The translations under genes and the position numbers were made by a program. The notes under the pieces are model-generated. The model searched no databases. It saw only the letters and a program-made list of their open reading frames with translations, and was not told the DNA's origin. Shown here piece after piece: positions 1 to 10,568 of a DNA stretch of 64,000 nucleotides (positions within the stretch are counted from its first letter, which is position 1; every line of letters begins with the position of its first letter). This DNA is from Salipiger sp. H15. GTDB taxonomy: Bacteria > Pseudomonadota > Alphaproteobacteria > Rhodobacterales > Rhodobacteraceae. The DNA lies in contig NZ_CP123384.1 in assembly GCF_040409955.1 (NCBI RefSeq), forward strand, positions 1,274,501-1,338,500, written 5' to 3'.

Positions 1-95
1 TCTCGGTGAGCCTCGTGACCGGCCTGTTCCCGCTGCTCTTCGCGACGCTGCGCGGCAACGACATGCGGACCGTCCCGGTGATCGCCCGCTCCTGA
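1..95 (+). CDS. C-terminal end of an unidentified protein (5' end outside window)
   Basis: The frame is open from the window edge to a TGA at 93-95 and encodes only the last 30 residues. They begin with a hydrophobic stretch (LVTGLFPLLFATL) and finish with a short basic tail ending in VIARS. The hydrophobic part could be the end of a membrane segment. Too little is present to name a family, and no function is proposed. The gene converges with the esterase gene that follows. Confidence 0.45.
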   Translation, partial: SVSLVTGLFPLLFATLRGNDMRTVPVIARS

Positions 96-110
96 TTCAG
101 CCATAAAGAC

Positions 111-137
111 GCCGCGCCCGCGGGAGCACGGCGCGGC
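111..137. terminator. GC-rich hairpin between convergent genes
   Basis: Inverted repeat GCCGCGC (111-117) and GCGCGGC (131-137) with a 13-base loop, lying between the stop codons of two convergent genes. There is no T-run on either strand, so it would be a weak or Rho-assisted terminator at best. This is inferred from position and pairing only. Confidence 0.3.
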
Positions 138-183
138 GCGCAGGGGCGATCTGCGGCGGAATTCCGGCACTTGACCCGAGCTT

Positions 184-855
184 CTACCTGTCCTCGGCCT
201 GCGCGATGAGCGCCTCGACGCTCGGACCCAGCGTCGCGACGACCCGCTTCACGCCCTCCGCGTTGGGGTGAATCCCGTCATCCTGCATCAGCGCCGAGAG
301 CTCGGCAGGCGACGTCGCCCCCTCGCGCAGCCCGGTGAAGAAATCCGCGAAGAGCAGCGTGCCGTGCGCCTCGGAAAGCTCGGGATAGATGGCGTCGAAC
401 TGCGCCTTGTAGTCGGGGCCGTAGTTGCCCGGCGCGGTCATGCCGACCAGCAGCACCGGCAGGTTGCGCGCCTGCGCCTCGCCGAGGATGCCGTCGAGAT
501 TGCCGCGCGCGGTCGCGGGGTCGATGCCGCGCAGCATGTCGTTGCCGCCGAGCGTCACGATCATCGCGTCGATCTCGGGGGTCAGCGACCAGGCCACGCG
601 CGAGAGCCCGCCCGCCGTCGTGTCGCCGGAGACGCCGCCGTTCACGATGGTCACCTCGTGCCCGTGCTCCGCGAGCCAGCCCTGCAGCTGCGGCACCAGA
701 CCGTCCGGCGCGGGCAGCCCGTAGCCCTGCGTCAGGCTGTCCCCGAGCGCGAGGATCTCCAGCGCCGAGGCGGGCAGGGGGGCTGCCAGAAAAGTGAGGC
801 AGGCCGCAGCCTTGCTGAGGAGGGCAAAGCCCCCATATGTCAGTGAACGTGCCAT
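184..855 (-). CDS. tesA: SGNH-hydrolase esterase, TesA-like arylesterase / lysophospholipase
   Basis: Predicted exported GDSL/SGNH esterase of 223 residues that hydrolyses thioesters, aryl esters or lysophospholipids. It has a hydrophobic leader (start MARSLTYGG, signal-like stretch ending near PASA), block I with the nucleophile in ALGDSLTQGYG, block II glycine in NGGVSGDT, block III in TLGGNDMLRG, and the Asp/His pair in DGIHPNAEG near the C-terminus. The ATG at 855 is preferred because an upstream in-frame extension runs into the divergent ABC gene. Only 19 bases separate the two start codons, so the promoters must lie inside the coding ends. The tesA/ybbA/ybbP neighbourhood is the same as in E. 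coli, which supports the name. Confidence 0.88.
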   Translation of the reverse strand: MARSLTYGGFALLSKAAACLTFLAAPLPASALEILALGDSLTQGYGLPAPDGLVPQLQGWLAEHGHEVTIVNGGVSGDTTAGGLSRVAWSLTPEIDAMIVTLGGNDMLRGIDPATARGNLDGILGEAQARNLPVLLVGMTAPGNYGPDYKAQFDAIYPELSEAHGTLLFADFFTGLREGATSPAELSALMQDDGIHPNAEGVKRVVATLGPSVEALIAQAEDR

Positions 856-874
856 TTCCCGAAAGGCCCTTTCG

Positions 875-1573
875 ATGCCCGATCCCGTGATTGCCCTCAA
901 TGATGTCACCCTCAGCCTCAGGGGCAATGCCGGACCGGTCGAAATCCTTCACGGAATCTCGATGGAGGTCGCGCGGGGCGAGACGCTGGGGCTGATCGGG
1001 CCCTCGGGATCGGGGAAGAGCTCGCTGCTGATGGTCATGGGCGGGCTCGAAAGCGCGACGTCGGGCCGCGTGTCGGTGCTCGGGCAGGATTTCACCGGCA
1101 TGGACGAGGACAAGATGGCGCGGTTCCGGCGCGATCACATGGGCGTGGTGTTCCAGTCCTTCAACCTCATCCCGACGATGACCGCGCTCGAGAATGTCGC
1201 GACGCCGCTGGAGCTGGCCGGGCACAAGGATGCCTTCGCCCGTGCCGAGGCCGAGCTCGAGCGGGTGAACCTTGGCCACCGCGCCGGGCATTACCCGTCG
1301 CAGATGTCGGGCGGTGAGCAGCAGCGCGTGGCGCTGGCCCGCGCCTCGGCGCCGAGGCCGCAGATCCTGCTGGCCGATGAGCCCACCGGCAACCTCGACG
1401 GCAGCACCGGGCAGGCGATCATGGACCTGCTCTTCGGGCTGCGCGACGAGCACGGCGCGACGCTGGTGCTGGTCACGCACTCCAACCGTCTGGCCGAGCG
1501 CTGCGACCGCGTGGTGCGGCTGACCGACGGGCGGATCGACCCCGCCGGGCTTCGGGCGCGGGCCGCCGAGTGA
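875..1573 (+). CDS. ybbA: ABC transporter ATP-binding protein, YbbA/LolD-like
   Basis: ATPase subunit (232 aa) of a MacB/LolCDE-type ABC system that works mechanically on envelope substrates rather than as a classical importer. Motifs visible: Walker [10 protein letters not shown] (residues 42-50), Q-loop [18 protein letters not shown], signature [14 protein letters not shown], Walker [14 protein letters not shown] (typical of the o228/LolD group) and H-loop VTHSNRLA. The start [11 protein letters not shown] at 875 is chosen because it begins at the canonical first strand and is preceded by GAAAGG. It is followed after 10 bases by its large permease and is divergent from tesA. The physiological substrate of YbbAP is not settled. 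Confidence 0.9.
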   Translation: MPDPVIALNDVTLSLRGNAGPVEILHGISMEVARGETLGLIGPSGSGKSSLLMVMGGLESATSGRVSVLGQDFTGMDEDKMARFRRDHMGVVFQSFNLIPTMTALENVATPLELAGHKDAFARAEAELERVNLGHRAGHYPSQMSGGEQQRVALARASAPRPQILLADEPTGNLDGSTGQAIMDLLFGLRDEHGATLVLVTHSNRLAERCDRVVRLTDGRIDPAGLRARAAE

Positions 1574-1583
1574 GGGTGGTTTC

Positions 1584-4109
1584 ATGAGCCTCACCACCGC
1601 CGCCCGTTTCGCCCGTCGCGAGCTGCGCGGCGGCGTTCACGGCTTCCGCATCTTCATCTCTTGCCTCGCGCTCGGCGTCGCCGCCATCGCCGGGGTCGGC
1701 TCGGTGCGCACCGCCATCGAGGCGGGGCTCTCGGACCAGGGCGCGGTGCTGCTCGGCGGCGACGCGCAGGCCGAGTTCACCTACCGCTTCGCCTCGGGTG
1801 AGGAACGCGCCTGGCTCGAGGGCATCGCGACCGAGGTCTCGGAGATCACCGATTTCCGCTCCATGGCCACGGTCACACGGGACGGCGAGACCGAGCGCGG
1901 CCTGACGCAGGTGAAATCGGTCGACGAGGCCTACCCGCTGCTGGGCGAGATGCAGCTCGATCCGCCGATGCCGCTGTCGCAGGCGCTGGACGGGGGCGAG
2001 CACCCCGGCGCGGTGATGGCCCCGGTGCTGGCCGACCGGCTGGGGCTCAGGCCGGGCGACACGTTCCGGCTCGGCACGCAGGACTTCACGCTTTCGGCGG
2101 TGATCCTGCGCGAGCCCGATGACGCGGGCGACGGCTTCGGCCTCGGCCCGCGCACGCTGGTGCGCACCGCCGACCTCGGCAACAGTGGGCTCTTGGCGCC
2201 GGGATCGCTCTACGAGACCGAGTACCGCCTGCTGCTGCCGCCCGGCAGCGATCTCGACGCGCTGAAGGACGAGGCGGCGGAGCGCTACCGCGAAAGCGGC
2301 ATCCGCTGGCGCGACGCGCGCAACGGCGCGCCGGGCATCTCGCGCTTCGTCGAGCGGCTCGGGCGGTTCCTCGTGCTCGTCGGCCTCTCGGGGCTGGCGG
2401 TGGGCGGCATCGGCGTCTCGGCCGCGGTGCGCGCCTATCTCGCGCGCAAGACTTCGGTGATCGCCACGCTGCGCACGCTCGGGGCGTCGCGAAACACCAT
2501 CTTCCTCACCTATTTCCTGCAGATCGGCGCGCTGTCGCTGGTCGGCATCGCGCTCGGCCTCATTCTCGGCGCGGGCGTGCCGCTGCTCTTCGGCCCGCTC
2601 ATTGCCAGCGCCCTGCCGGTGCCGGTGATCTTCACCGTCTACCCCGGGCCGCTGGCCGAGGCGGCGCTCTATGGCGTGCTGACCGCGCTGCTCTTCACAC
2701 TCTGGCCGCTGGCCCGCACCGAGGAGGTGCGCGCCGCCACGCTGTTCCGCGACGCGCTCGACAGCGCGCGGGGCCTGCCGGCGAAGCGCTACGTCTTCGC
2801 CACGCTGGTGCTGCTGGGGCTGTTGGTGGGGGCTGCGACGCTCTTCTCGGGCGACCGCAAGATCACCCTCTGGACCGCGGGCGGGCTCATGGCGGCGCTG
2901 GTGATCCTCGCGCTGGCCGCGACCGGCATCCGCTGGCTGGCGCACCGCGCGGCACCCATGGCGCGCGGCCGCCCGGCGCTGCGTTGGGCGCTCTCGGCGA
3001 TCGGCGGCCCGCGCGAGACCGCCGCCTCGGTGGTGCTATCGCTGGGGCTGGGCCTGTCGGTGCTGGCGGCCATCGGCCAGATCGACGGCAACCTGCGCGC
3101 CGCCATCTCGCGCGACCTGCCAGAAGTCGCGCCCTCGTATTTCTTCGTCGACATCCAGCCGGACCAGATCGAAGGGTTCAAGGCGCGGCTTGCCGGGGAC
3201 AAGGCGGTCAGCCGGGTCGACACCGCGCCGATGCTGCGCGGCGTGCTCACCCGGATCAACGGGCGCGACGCGCGCGAGGTCGCGGGCGGGCACTGGGTGG
3301 TGCGCGGCGACCGCGGCGTCACCTACGCGGCGCAGCCGGACGCGCGCACCAAGGTCACCGTCGGAGAGTGGTGGCCCGAGGACTATTCCGGCGCGCCGCA
3401 GGTCAGCTTCGCCGCCGAGGAGGCCGCCGAGATCGGGCTCAAGCTCGGCGACGAGATCACCCTCAACATCCTTGGCCGCGACATCACCGCGACGGTCACC
3501 AGCTTCCGCGAGGTGGACTTCTCGAGCGCCGGGATCGGCTTCGTCATGACGCTGAACCCCGCCGCGCTGGCCGGGGCGCCGCACACGTGGATCTCCACGG
3601 TCTATGCCGAGCCGCAGGCCGAGGCGCAGATCCTGCGCGACCTCGCCAACGCCTATCCCAACATCACCGCGATCCGCGTGCGCGACGCCATCGACCGGGT
3701 CTCGGAACTGCTCGAGGGCGTGGCCGGGGCGATCCGCTGGGGCGCGGCGGCGACGCTGCTGACCGGCTTCCTGGTGCTGATCGGCGCGGCCTCGGCCGGC
3801 GAGGCGGCGCGCAGCTACGAGGCGGCGGTGCTGAAGACCCTCGGCGCCTCGCGCGCACGCATCCTGCAGAGCTTTGCCCTGCGCTCGGCGCTGCTCGGCG
3901 CGGCGGCGGGGGTCGTGGCGCTGGTCGCGGGCATCCTCGGGGGCTGGGCGGTGAGCCACTTCCTCATGGAGACGGAGTTCGACGTGATGTGGGGCTCGGC
4001 CTTCGGCATCATCCTCGGCGGCGCACTGGCGACGCTGCTGGCGGGGCTAGCCTTCGCCTGGCGGCCGCTGTCGGCAAGACCTGCCCGGGTTCTGCGCGCG
4101 CGCGAATAG
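1584..4109 (+). CDS. ybbP: ABC transporter permease, YbbP-like with two FtsX/MacB domains
   Basis: Large inner-membrane protein of 841 aa, partner of the preceding ATPase. An N-terminal membrane helix (FISCLALGVAAIAGVGSV) precedes a periplasmic MacB-type domain. A FtsX-like helix block follows at about residues 255-450, with the coupling motif TLRTLGASRNTIF. A second periplasmic domain and a second FtsX block (VLKTLGASRARI, residues about 710-830) complete the duplicated architecture of the family. TLGAS occurs in both halves, as expected for the cytoplasmic coupling helix. Family members are about 800-850 aa, so this is full length. It probably moves or extracts envelope lipid-linked material, but this is unproven. 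Confidence 0.88.
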   Translation: MSLTTAARFARRELRGGVHGFRIFISCLALGVAAIAGVGSVRTAIEAGLSDQGAVLLGGDAQAEFTYRFASGEERAWLEGIATEVSEITDFRSMATVTRDGETERGLTQVKSVDEAYPLLGEMQLDPPMPLSQALDGGEHPGAVMAPVLADRLGLRPGDTFRLGTQDFTLSAVILREPDDAGDGFGLGPRTLVRTADLGNSGLLAPGSLYETEYRLLLPPGSDLDALKDEAAERYRESGIRWRDARNGAPGISRFVERLGRFLVLVGLSGLAVGGIGVSAAVRAYLARKTSVIATLRTLGASRNTIFLTYFLQIGALSLVGIALGLILGAGVPLLFGPLIASALPVPVIFTVYPGPLAEAALYGVLTALLFTLWPLARTEEVRAATLFRDALDSARGLPAKRYVFATLVLLGLLVGAATLFSGDRKITLWTAGGLMAALVILALAATGIRWLAHRAAPMARGRPALRWALSAIGGPRETAASVVLSLGLGLSVLAAIGQIDGNLRAAISRDLPEVAPSYFFVDIQPDQIEGFKARLAGDKAVSRVDTAPMLRGVLTRINGRDAREVAGGHWVVRGDRGVTYAAQPDARTKVTVGEWWPEDYSGAPQVSFAAEEAAEIGLKLGDEITLNILGRDITATVTSFREVDFSSAGIGFVMTLNPAALAGAPHTWISTVYAEPQAEAQILRDLANAYPNITAIRVRDAIDRVSELLEGVAGAIRWGAAATLLTGFLVLIGAASAGEAARSYEAAVLKTLGASRARILQSFALRSALLGAAAGVVALVAGILGGWAVSHFLMETEFDVMWGSAFGIILGGALATLLAGLAFAWRPLSARPARVLRARE

Positions 4110-4180
4110 GTGGCTTGAACCTTGCGTCAGGGGCTGGCAGTTCAGCCCTGACCAAAGGCTGAAAAGAACGGACCTCTTCC

Positions 4181-5062
4181 ATGACCGATTCCCTGCCGAT
4201 GCCGATCTCGGCCCCGATCACCCCGGCGCAGCGCACCAGCATCCTCAACCTGCTGCGCCGCGCCGCCAAGGCCGAGATCCTGCCCCGCTTCCGCGCCCTC
4301 GACCCGTCCGAGATCTCCGAGAAGACCGGGCGGCAGGACCTCGTGACCGCCGCCGACAAGGGCGCCGAGGCGATGATCGCGCGCGGCCTGCAGCGCATGT
4401 ACCCGCACGCGCTGATCGTCGGCGAGGAGGCGGTGGCCGAGCATCCCGAGATCCGCGACCGCATCGGCGACGCGGAACTGGCCTTCACCATCGACCCGGT
4501 GGACGGGACGTGGAACTACGCGCACGGGCTCGCGACCTTCGGCATCATCCTGTCGGCCACGCGCTTCGGCGTTCCGGTCTTCGGGATGATCTACGATCCG
4601 ATCATGGACGATGTGGTCATCGCCGAGACCGGCGGCCCGGCCGAGCTGCTCTTCCCGCGCCGCCGCCTGAGCCGTCACCTCTCGGTCTCGCCCGGCGGGC
4701 AGCTTTCCGAGCTGCAGGGCTTCGTGCCGCTCTACCTCTTCCCCGAGGAGAAGCAGGCGCAGGCCGCCGCCGTGCTGCCGCGCTTCGAGCGCAGCCACAC
4801 GCTGCGCTGCTCGGCGCACGAGTTCCGGCTCTTCGCGCAGGGCTCGGTGGACTTCCTCTTCTCGGCGCGGCTGACCCCCTGGGACCACGCCGCGGGGGCG
4901 CTGATCTCGAAATGCGCGGGCGGCCACGTGGCGATGCTCGACGGCTCGGACTACAACGCCAAGCTGCGCGAGGGCGTGCTGCTCTGCGCCTCCAACAAGG
5001 AGACCTGGGAGCGCATCCGCGACGCCTTTTCATTCCTGCTGGAGGCGCCCGCGACGGCCTGA
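4181..5062 (+). CDS. Inositol monophosphatase family phosphatase
   Basis: Mg2+-dependent, Li+-sensitive-type sugar phosphatase fold of 293 aa. Metal ligands are recognisable: Glu in GEEAVAE (residues 81-87), DPVDGTWNYAHG (105-116) and the late Asp in WDHAAGAL. These match the IMPase signatures, so myo-inositol-1-phosphate, histidinol-phosphate or PAP are possible substrates; the sequence does not decide among them. The DPVDGTWNY form is common to inositol-phosphatase and HisN-type members. The gene stands alone after the ABC pair, with a strong terminator 20 bases downstream. Confidence 0.82.
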   Translation: MTDSLPMPISAPITPAQRTSILNLLRRAAKAEILPRFRALDPSEISEKTGRQDLVTAADKGAEAMIARGLQRMYPHALIVGEEAVAEHPEIRDRIGDAELAFTIDPVDGTWNYAHGLATFGIILSATRFGVPVFGMIYDPIMDDVVIAETGGPAELLFPRRRLSRHLSVSPGGQLSELQGFVPLYLFPEEKQAQAAAVLPRFERSHTLRCSAHEFRLFAQGSVDFLFSARLTPWDHAAGALISKCAGGHVAMLDGSDYNAKLREGVLLCASNKETWERIRDAFSFLLEAPATA

Positions 5063-5082
5063 GCCGCGGTGCAGGACGAACG

Positions 5083-5112
5083 AAAAGGGCGGGACCGAGG
5101 TCCCGCCCTTTT
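5083..5112 (+). terminator. Intrinsic terminator after the IMPase gene
   Basis: Near-perfect hairpin: AAAAGGGCGGGACC (5083-5096) pairs with GGTCCCGCCCTTTT (5099-5112). The A-run and T-run flanks let it work on both strands. It sits 20 bases after the IMPase stop codon. Confidence 0.85.
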
Positions 5113-5118
5113 GCGTTG

Positions 5119-5166
5119 AAAGCCTTCGGCTTTGCCTCCGGCGGGGATATTTGGACCATGTGGAGG
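5119..5166 (+). repeat. Intergenic repeat, copy a (hairpin + GGATATTTGG motif)
   Basis: A short hairpin AAAGCC-TTC-GGCTTT (5119-5133) is followed by CCGGCGGGGATATTTGG and ACCATGTGGAGG. The second part closely matches copy h at 50434-50458 (GGGATATTTG ... CATGTGGAAGG). The arrangement gene stop, hairpin, hairpin, GG(A/G)TATTTG recurs at other gene ends in this window. Confidence 0.6.
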
Positions 5167-5237
5167 CGCAGGCCGCGCGGCACCCCGGGCCGGGATCCCG
5201 GGGGCGCCCGGCGAGGGGCGCCGCCCGTTGTGCGTGC

Positions 5238-8087
<2,850 letters not shown>

Positions 8088-8162
8088 GTCGATCCGTCCC
8101 GAATAGGTCGTGGAGTGGCAGCAGTGTAACAGCTGTTCCGGGGGCAAGGCGCGGCCCTGCCC

Positions 8163-8218
8163 CTTTCATCTTTCCTCAAATACTCACCGGCCCGGCGTCG
8201 CCGCCCGCGAAGGCGGCG
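8163..8218 (-). repeat. Intergenic repeat, copy b (hairpin + GTATTTGAGGAAAGA motif)
   Basis: Read on the minus strand after the gcvH stop, a 7-bp stem (8212-8218 with 8199-8205) is followed by CCGGTGAGTATTTGAGG and AAAGATGAAAGG. This is a diverged member of the same intergenic repeat family seen at 23275, 26196, 42673, 44900 and 58183. It lies in the 149-base gap between gcvH and gcvP inside the operon. Confidence 0.55.
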
Positions 8219-8236
8219 GGGCAGGGCGCGGGGACC

Positions 8237-8596
8237 TCAGCCGATGAAGTCCTTGTAGGCGGCCTCGTCCATGAAGTCGTCGAGCGCCGAGAGGTCCTCG
8301 ATCTTCATCTTGAAGAACCAGGCGTCGCCCTCGGGGTCGTCGTTGACCTTGGACGGCTCATCGGCGAGCGGGCTGTTCACCTCGACGATCTCGCCGTCGA
8401 GCGGGGCGAGGATGTCGGAGGCGGCCTTGACCGACTCGATCACCACCACCTCGTCATCCTTGCTGACCGTGGTGCCCTCTTCGGGCAGTTCCACGAACAC
8501 GACGTCGCCCAGCTGTTCGGCGGCGTGGGTGGTGATGCCCACGACGACCAGGTCGCCCTCGACGCGGAGCCATTCATGCTCTTCGGTAAATTTCAT
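8237..8596 (-). CDS. gcvH: Glycine cleavage system H protein
   Basis: Lipoyl-carrier protein of 119 aa that shuttles the aminomethyl and dihydrolipoyl intermediates among GcvP, GcvT and lipoamide dehydrogenase. The biotin/lipoyl-type fold is clear: HEWL near the N-terminus, [12 protein letters not shown], then the modified lysine in ESVKAASD (K57), and the final helix ending AAYKDFIG. It starts at ATG 8596 behind AGGGACAGGA and lies 19 bases after gcvT. Confidence 0.97.
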   Translation of the reverse strand: MKFTEEHEWLRVEGDLVVVGITTHAAEQLGDVVFVELPEEGTTVSKDDEVVVIESVKAASDILAPLDGEIVEVNSPLADEPSKVNDDPEGDAWFFKMKIEDLSALDDFMDEAAYKDFIG

Positions 8597-8615
8597 CGTC
8601 CTGTCCCTGACTGTC

Positions 8616-9743
8616 TCAGCGTTTGTAAGTCTGCGTCACGAAGGGCATCTCTGCCACTTCCACGGCGAGGCGCTTGCCGCGCACCTCGCCGAAAAGCTTG
8701 GTTCCGGTCACCGCGTGGTCACTGTCGACGTAGCCCATGGCGATCGGAGTGCCCGTGGTCGGCCCGAATCCGCCCGAGGTGACCCGTCCGATCGGCGCGC
8801 CGCCCTCGGCTTCGGCGAAGATCTCGACGCCTTCGCGCATCGGGGCACGGCCCTCGGGGCGCAGCCCGACGCGGGCGCGGGGCGCGCCGCCGTCGAGCTC
8901 GGCGAGGATCTTCGCGGCTCCGGGGAAGCCGCCCTCGCGGTCGCCGCCGCTGCGGCGGATCTTCTGGATCGCCCAGGTCAGCGCGGCCTCGACCGGCGTG
9001 GTGGTGGTGTCGATGTCATGGCCGTAGAGGCAGAGCCCGGCCTCGAGCCGCAGCGAGTCGCGCGCGCCAAGGCCGATCGGCTCGACGTCGTCATGCGCCA
9101 GCAGGGCGCGGGCCAGCTCGACGGCCTTGTCCTCGGGCACCGAGATCTCGAACCCGTCTTCGCCGGTGTAGCCCGAGCGCGAGATCCAGCACTCGGCGCC
9201 GCAGAGCTCGATCGTGGCGACATCCATGAAGCGCATGTCGCGGACCGCGGGGTTGAGCGAGGCCAGAACCTCCTCGGCCGCCGGACCCTGCAGCGCCAGC
9301 AGCGCGCGGTCGCCGAGCAGGCGGGGCGTCACGCCTCTCGGCTCGAGCCCGGCGCGCATCAGCGCCATGTCCTGGGTCTTGCAGGCGGCGTTGACCACGA
9401 CGAAGAGGTGATCGCCGCGGTTGGCGATCATCAGGTCGTCCTCGATCCCGCCCGCGTCATTGGTGAAGAAGCCGTAGCGCTGGCGGTTCTCGGCCAGCCC
9501 GGCGATGTTCACCGGCACCAGCGCCTCGAGCGCCAGCGCGATGGCGTCCACGCTCTCGCCGGACAGGATCACCTGCCCCATGTGGCTGACGTCGAACAGC
9601 CCGGCCTTCTCGCGCGTGTGCAGATGTTCCTTGAGTACGCCGAGCCTGTACTGAACCGGCATCTCGTAACCGGCAAAGGGCACCATCTTGGCGCCCAGCT
9701 CGATGTGCAAATCATGTAAGGGCGTGCGTTTAAGCTCGTCCAT
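8616..9743 (-). CDS. gcvT: Glycine cleavage system T protein (aminomethyltransferase)
   Basis: Tetrahydrofolate-dependent aminomethyltransferase (375 aa) producing 5,10-methylene-THF and ammonia from aminomethyl-GcvH. Typical family sequence: [26 protein letters not shown] at the N-terminus, FDVSHMGQ, the glycine-rich [13 protein letters not shown] segment, and the C-terminal barrel beginning near FPGAAKIL. The start MDELKRTPL at 9743 has GGGGAG at a good distance; the in-frame extension upstream would reach the riboswitch platform. First gene of the operon, behind the glycine riboswitch. Confidence 0.96.
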   Translation of the reverse strand: MDELKRTPLHDLHIELGAKMVPFAGYEMPVQYRLGVLKEHLHTREKAGLFDVSHMGQVILSGESVDAIALALEALVPVNIAGLAENRQRYGFFTNDAGGIEDDLMIANRGDHLFVVVNAACKTQDMALMRAGLEPRGVTPRLLGDRALLALQGPAAEEVLASLNPAVRDMRFMDVATIELCGAECWISRSGYTGEDGFEISVPEDKAVELARALLAHDDVEPIGLGARDSLRLEAGLCLYGHDIDTTTTPVEAALTWAIQKIRRSGGDREGGFPGAAKILAELDGGAPRARVGLRPEGRAPMREGVEIFAEAEGGAPIGRVTSGGFGPTTGTPIAMGYVDSDHAVTGTKLFGEVRGKRLAVEVAEMPFVTQTYKR

Positions 9744-9785
9744 GCGCTCCCCGATCCTCTCGTCCCGGAACGGCGCAGGGCCCCC

Positions 9786-9826
9786 GGGCATTTCCCGCGC
9801 GGATCTGTCCCGCGCCCGAAATGCCC
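9786..9826 (-). promoter_or_regulatory. Putative expression-platform hairpin of the glycine riboswitch
   Basis: Inverted repeat GGGCATTTC (9786-9794) with GAAATGCCC (9818-9826), with further GC pairs inside. On the minus strand it lies just after aptamer II and 43 bases before the gcvT start. Its 5' arm overlaps the last bases of the aptamer II P1 strand, so ligand-bound aptamer and hairpin should exclude each other. There is no T-run, so it may act on translation or through Rho. Confidence 0.55.
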
Positions 9827-9975
9827 CCTCTGTCCTTTCGCCTGAGATCGTTATCCCTTCGGCGGGCGCTTGGAACGCCTCTCTCCAGAGTTTTTAGGTG
9901 TCGCGAAGGTCCTGTGGCCTGAGAGTTTCCGGGGCGGTTGCTCCTTCGGCACCGGTCTGACCGGTTCTCCCATCG
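9823..9975 (-). promoter_or_regulatory. Tandem glycine riboswitch
   Basis: Two glycine aptamers in series on the minus strand. Aptamer I (about 9975-9913) shows GGGAGAACCGG, GCCGAAGGAGCAA and AAACTCTCAGGC. Aptamer II (about 9893-9823) shows CTGGAGAGAGGCG, GCCGAAGGGAT and ATCTCAGGCGAAAGG followed by ACAGAGGGGG. These are the conserved cores of the gcvT-type riboswitch. It directly precedes gcvTHP, where glycine normally turns expression on. Confidence 0.95.
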
Positions 9976-9990
9976 CGATGGCCGGAAACT

Positions 9991-9996
9991 ATTATA
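9991..9996 (-). promoter_or_regulatory. Consensus -10 element for the gcv leader
   Basis: TATAAT on the minus strand, overlapping the TAA stop of the Rrf2 regulator gene. A start site about 7 bases downstream (near 9984) would put the transcript's 5' end immediately before riboswitch aptamer I. No convincing -35 hexamer was found at 16-18 bases. Confidence 0.45.
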
Positions 9997-10480
9997 CTTG
10001 CGCGACCGCCGCAAGCGCGCCCGTGCCACGCGGGACCGAGCAGGCCCTGCCCGGGACGAGGATGTCGATCAGCGGGGCATTGTCGCAGACCAGCTCGTCG
10101 AGGGTGATCGGATCGAGCGTCGCGTAGAAGGCGTTCGCCGCCTCGGTGAGCGCGAGTCGCAGCCGGCAGGCATCGGTCAGCGGGCAGGTATTGTCCGCGT
10201 CGGCGAAGCATTCGGCCAGCGGCACGGGGGATTCGAGCGTGCGGAACACCTCGCCGATCTGGATCTGGTCGGCCGGGCGCGCCAGTTCGAGCCCGCCGTT
10301 GCGGCCGCGATGGGTGCTCAGAAATCCAAGCTGCGCCAATTGGTTGATCACCTGAGCCAGGTGATTTTCCGAAGCGTTGCAGCATCTCGCGATCTCGGAT
10401 TTCGTCACCAGCCGCCCGGTATTTGCGGCGCAATGCATCAGGACGCGGATCGCGATATTCGTTCTCTTGGTCACGCGCAC
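9992..10480 (-). CDS. Rrf2-family Fe-S transcriptional regulator, NsrR/RirA-like
   Basis: Winged-helix regulator of 162 aa, start ATG 10480. The DNA-binding helix-turn-helix spans about residues 24-60 (SEIARCCNASENHLAQVINQL, then RGRNGGLELA). Three cysteines, C91, C99 and C105 (ECFADADNTC and DACRL), give the C-x7-C-x5-C spacing of NsrR/RirA proteins that hold an Fe-S cluster and respond to nitric oxide or iron. NsrR is favoured because of the sequence around the cysteines and the predicted FNR-type promoter upstream; RirA is the alternative. Cysteines C33/C34 in the recognition region are unusual. The gene ends 17 bases before the glycine riboswitch. Confidence 0.8.
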   Translation of the reverse strand: MRVTKRTNIAIRVLMHCAANTGRLVTKSEIARCCNASENHLAQVINQLAQLGFLSTHRGRNGGLELARPADQIQIGEVFRTLESPVPLAECFADADNTCPLTDACRLRLALTEAANAFYATLDPITLDELVCDNAPLIDILVPGRACSVPRGTGALAAVAQV

Positions 10481-10506
10481 GGAAATGTCCTCGCTTTGAA
10501 TGATTG

Positions 10507-10555
10507 CCGGTTTAGATACAGGGCGTGGTCAAAGACTGATTTGACTCACATCAAT
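10507..10555 (-). promoter_or_regulatory. Predicted class II FNR/CRP-type promoter of the Rrf2 gene
   Basis: An FNR-type palindrome TTGAC-TCAC-ATCAA (10542-10555) is centred at 10548.5. On the minus strand TATCTA lies at 10519-10514. A start site at 10507 would put this hexamer at -12 to -7 and the palindrome centre exactly at -41.5, the class II geometry. It could act on the divergent gene at 10569 only as a repressor-like site, being 13 bases from that start. Confidence 0.6.
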
Positions 10556-10568
10556 TTGAAGAAAGAAA

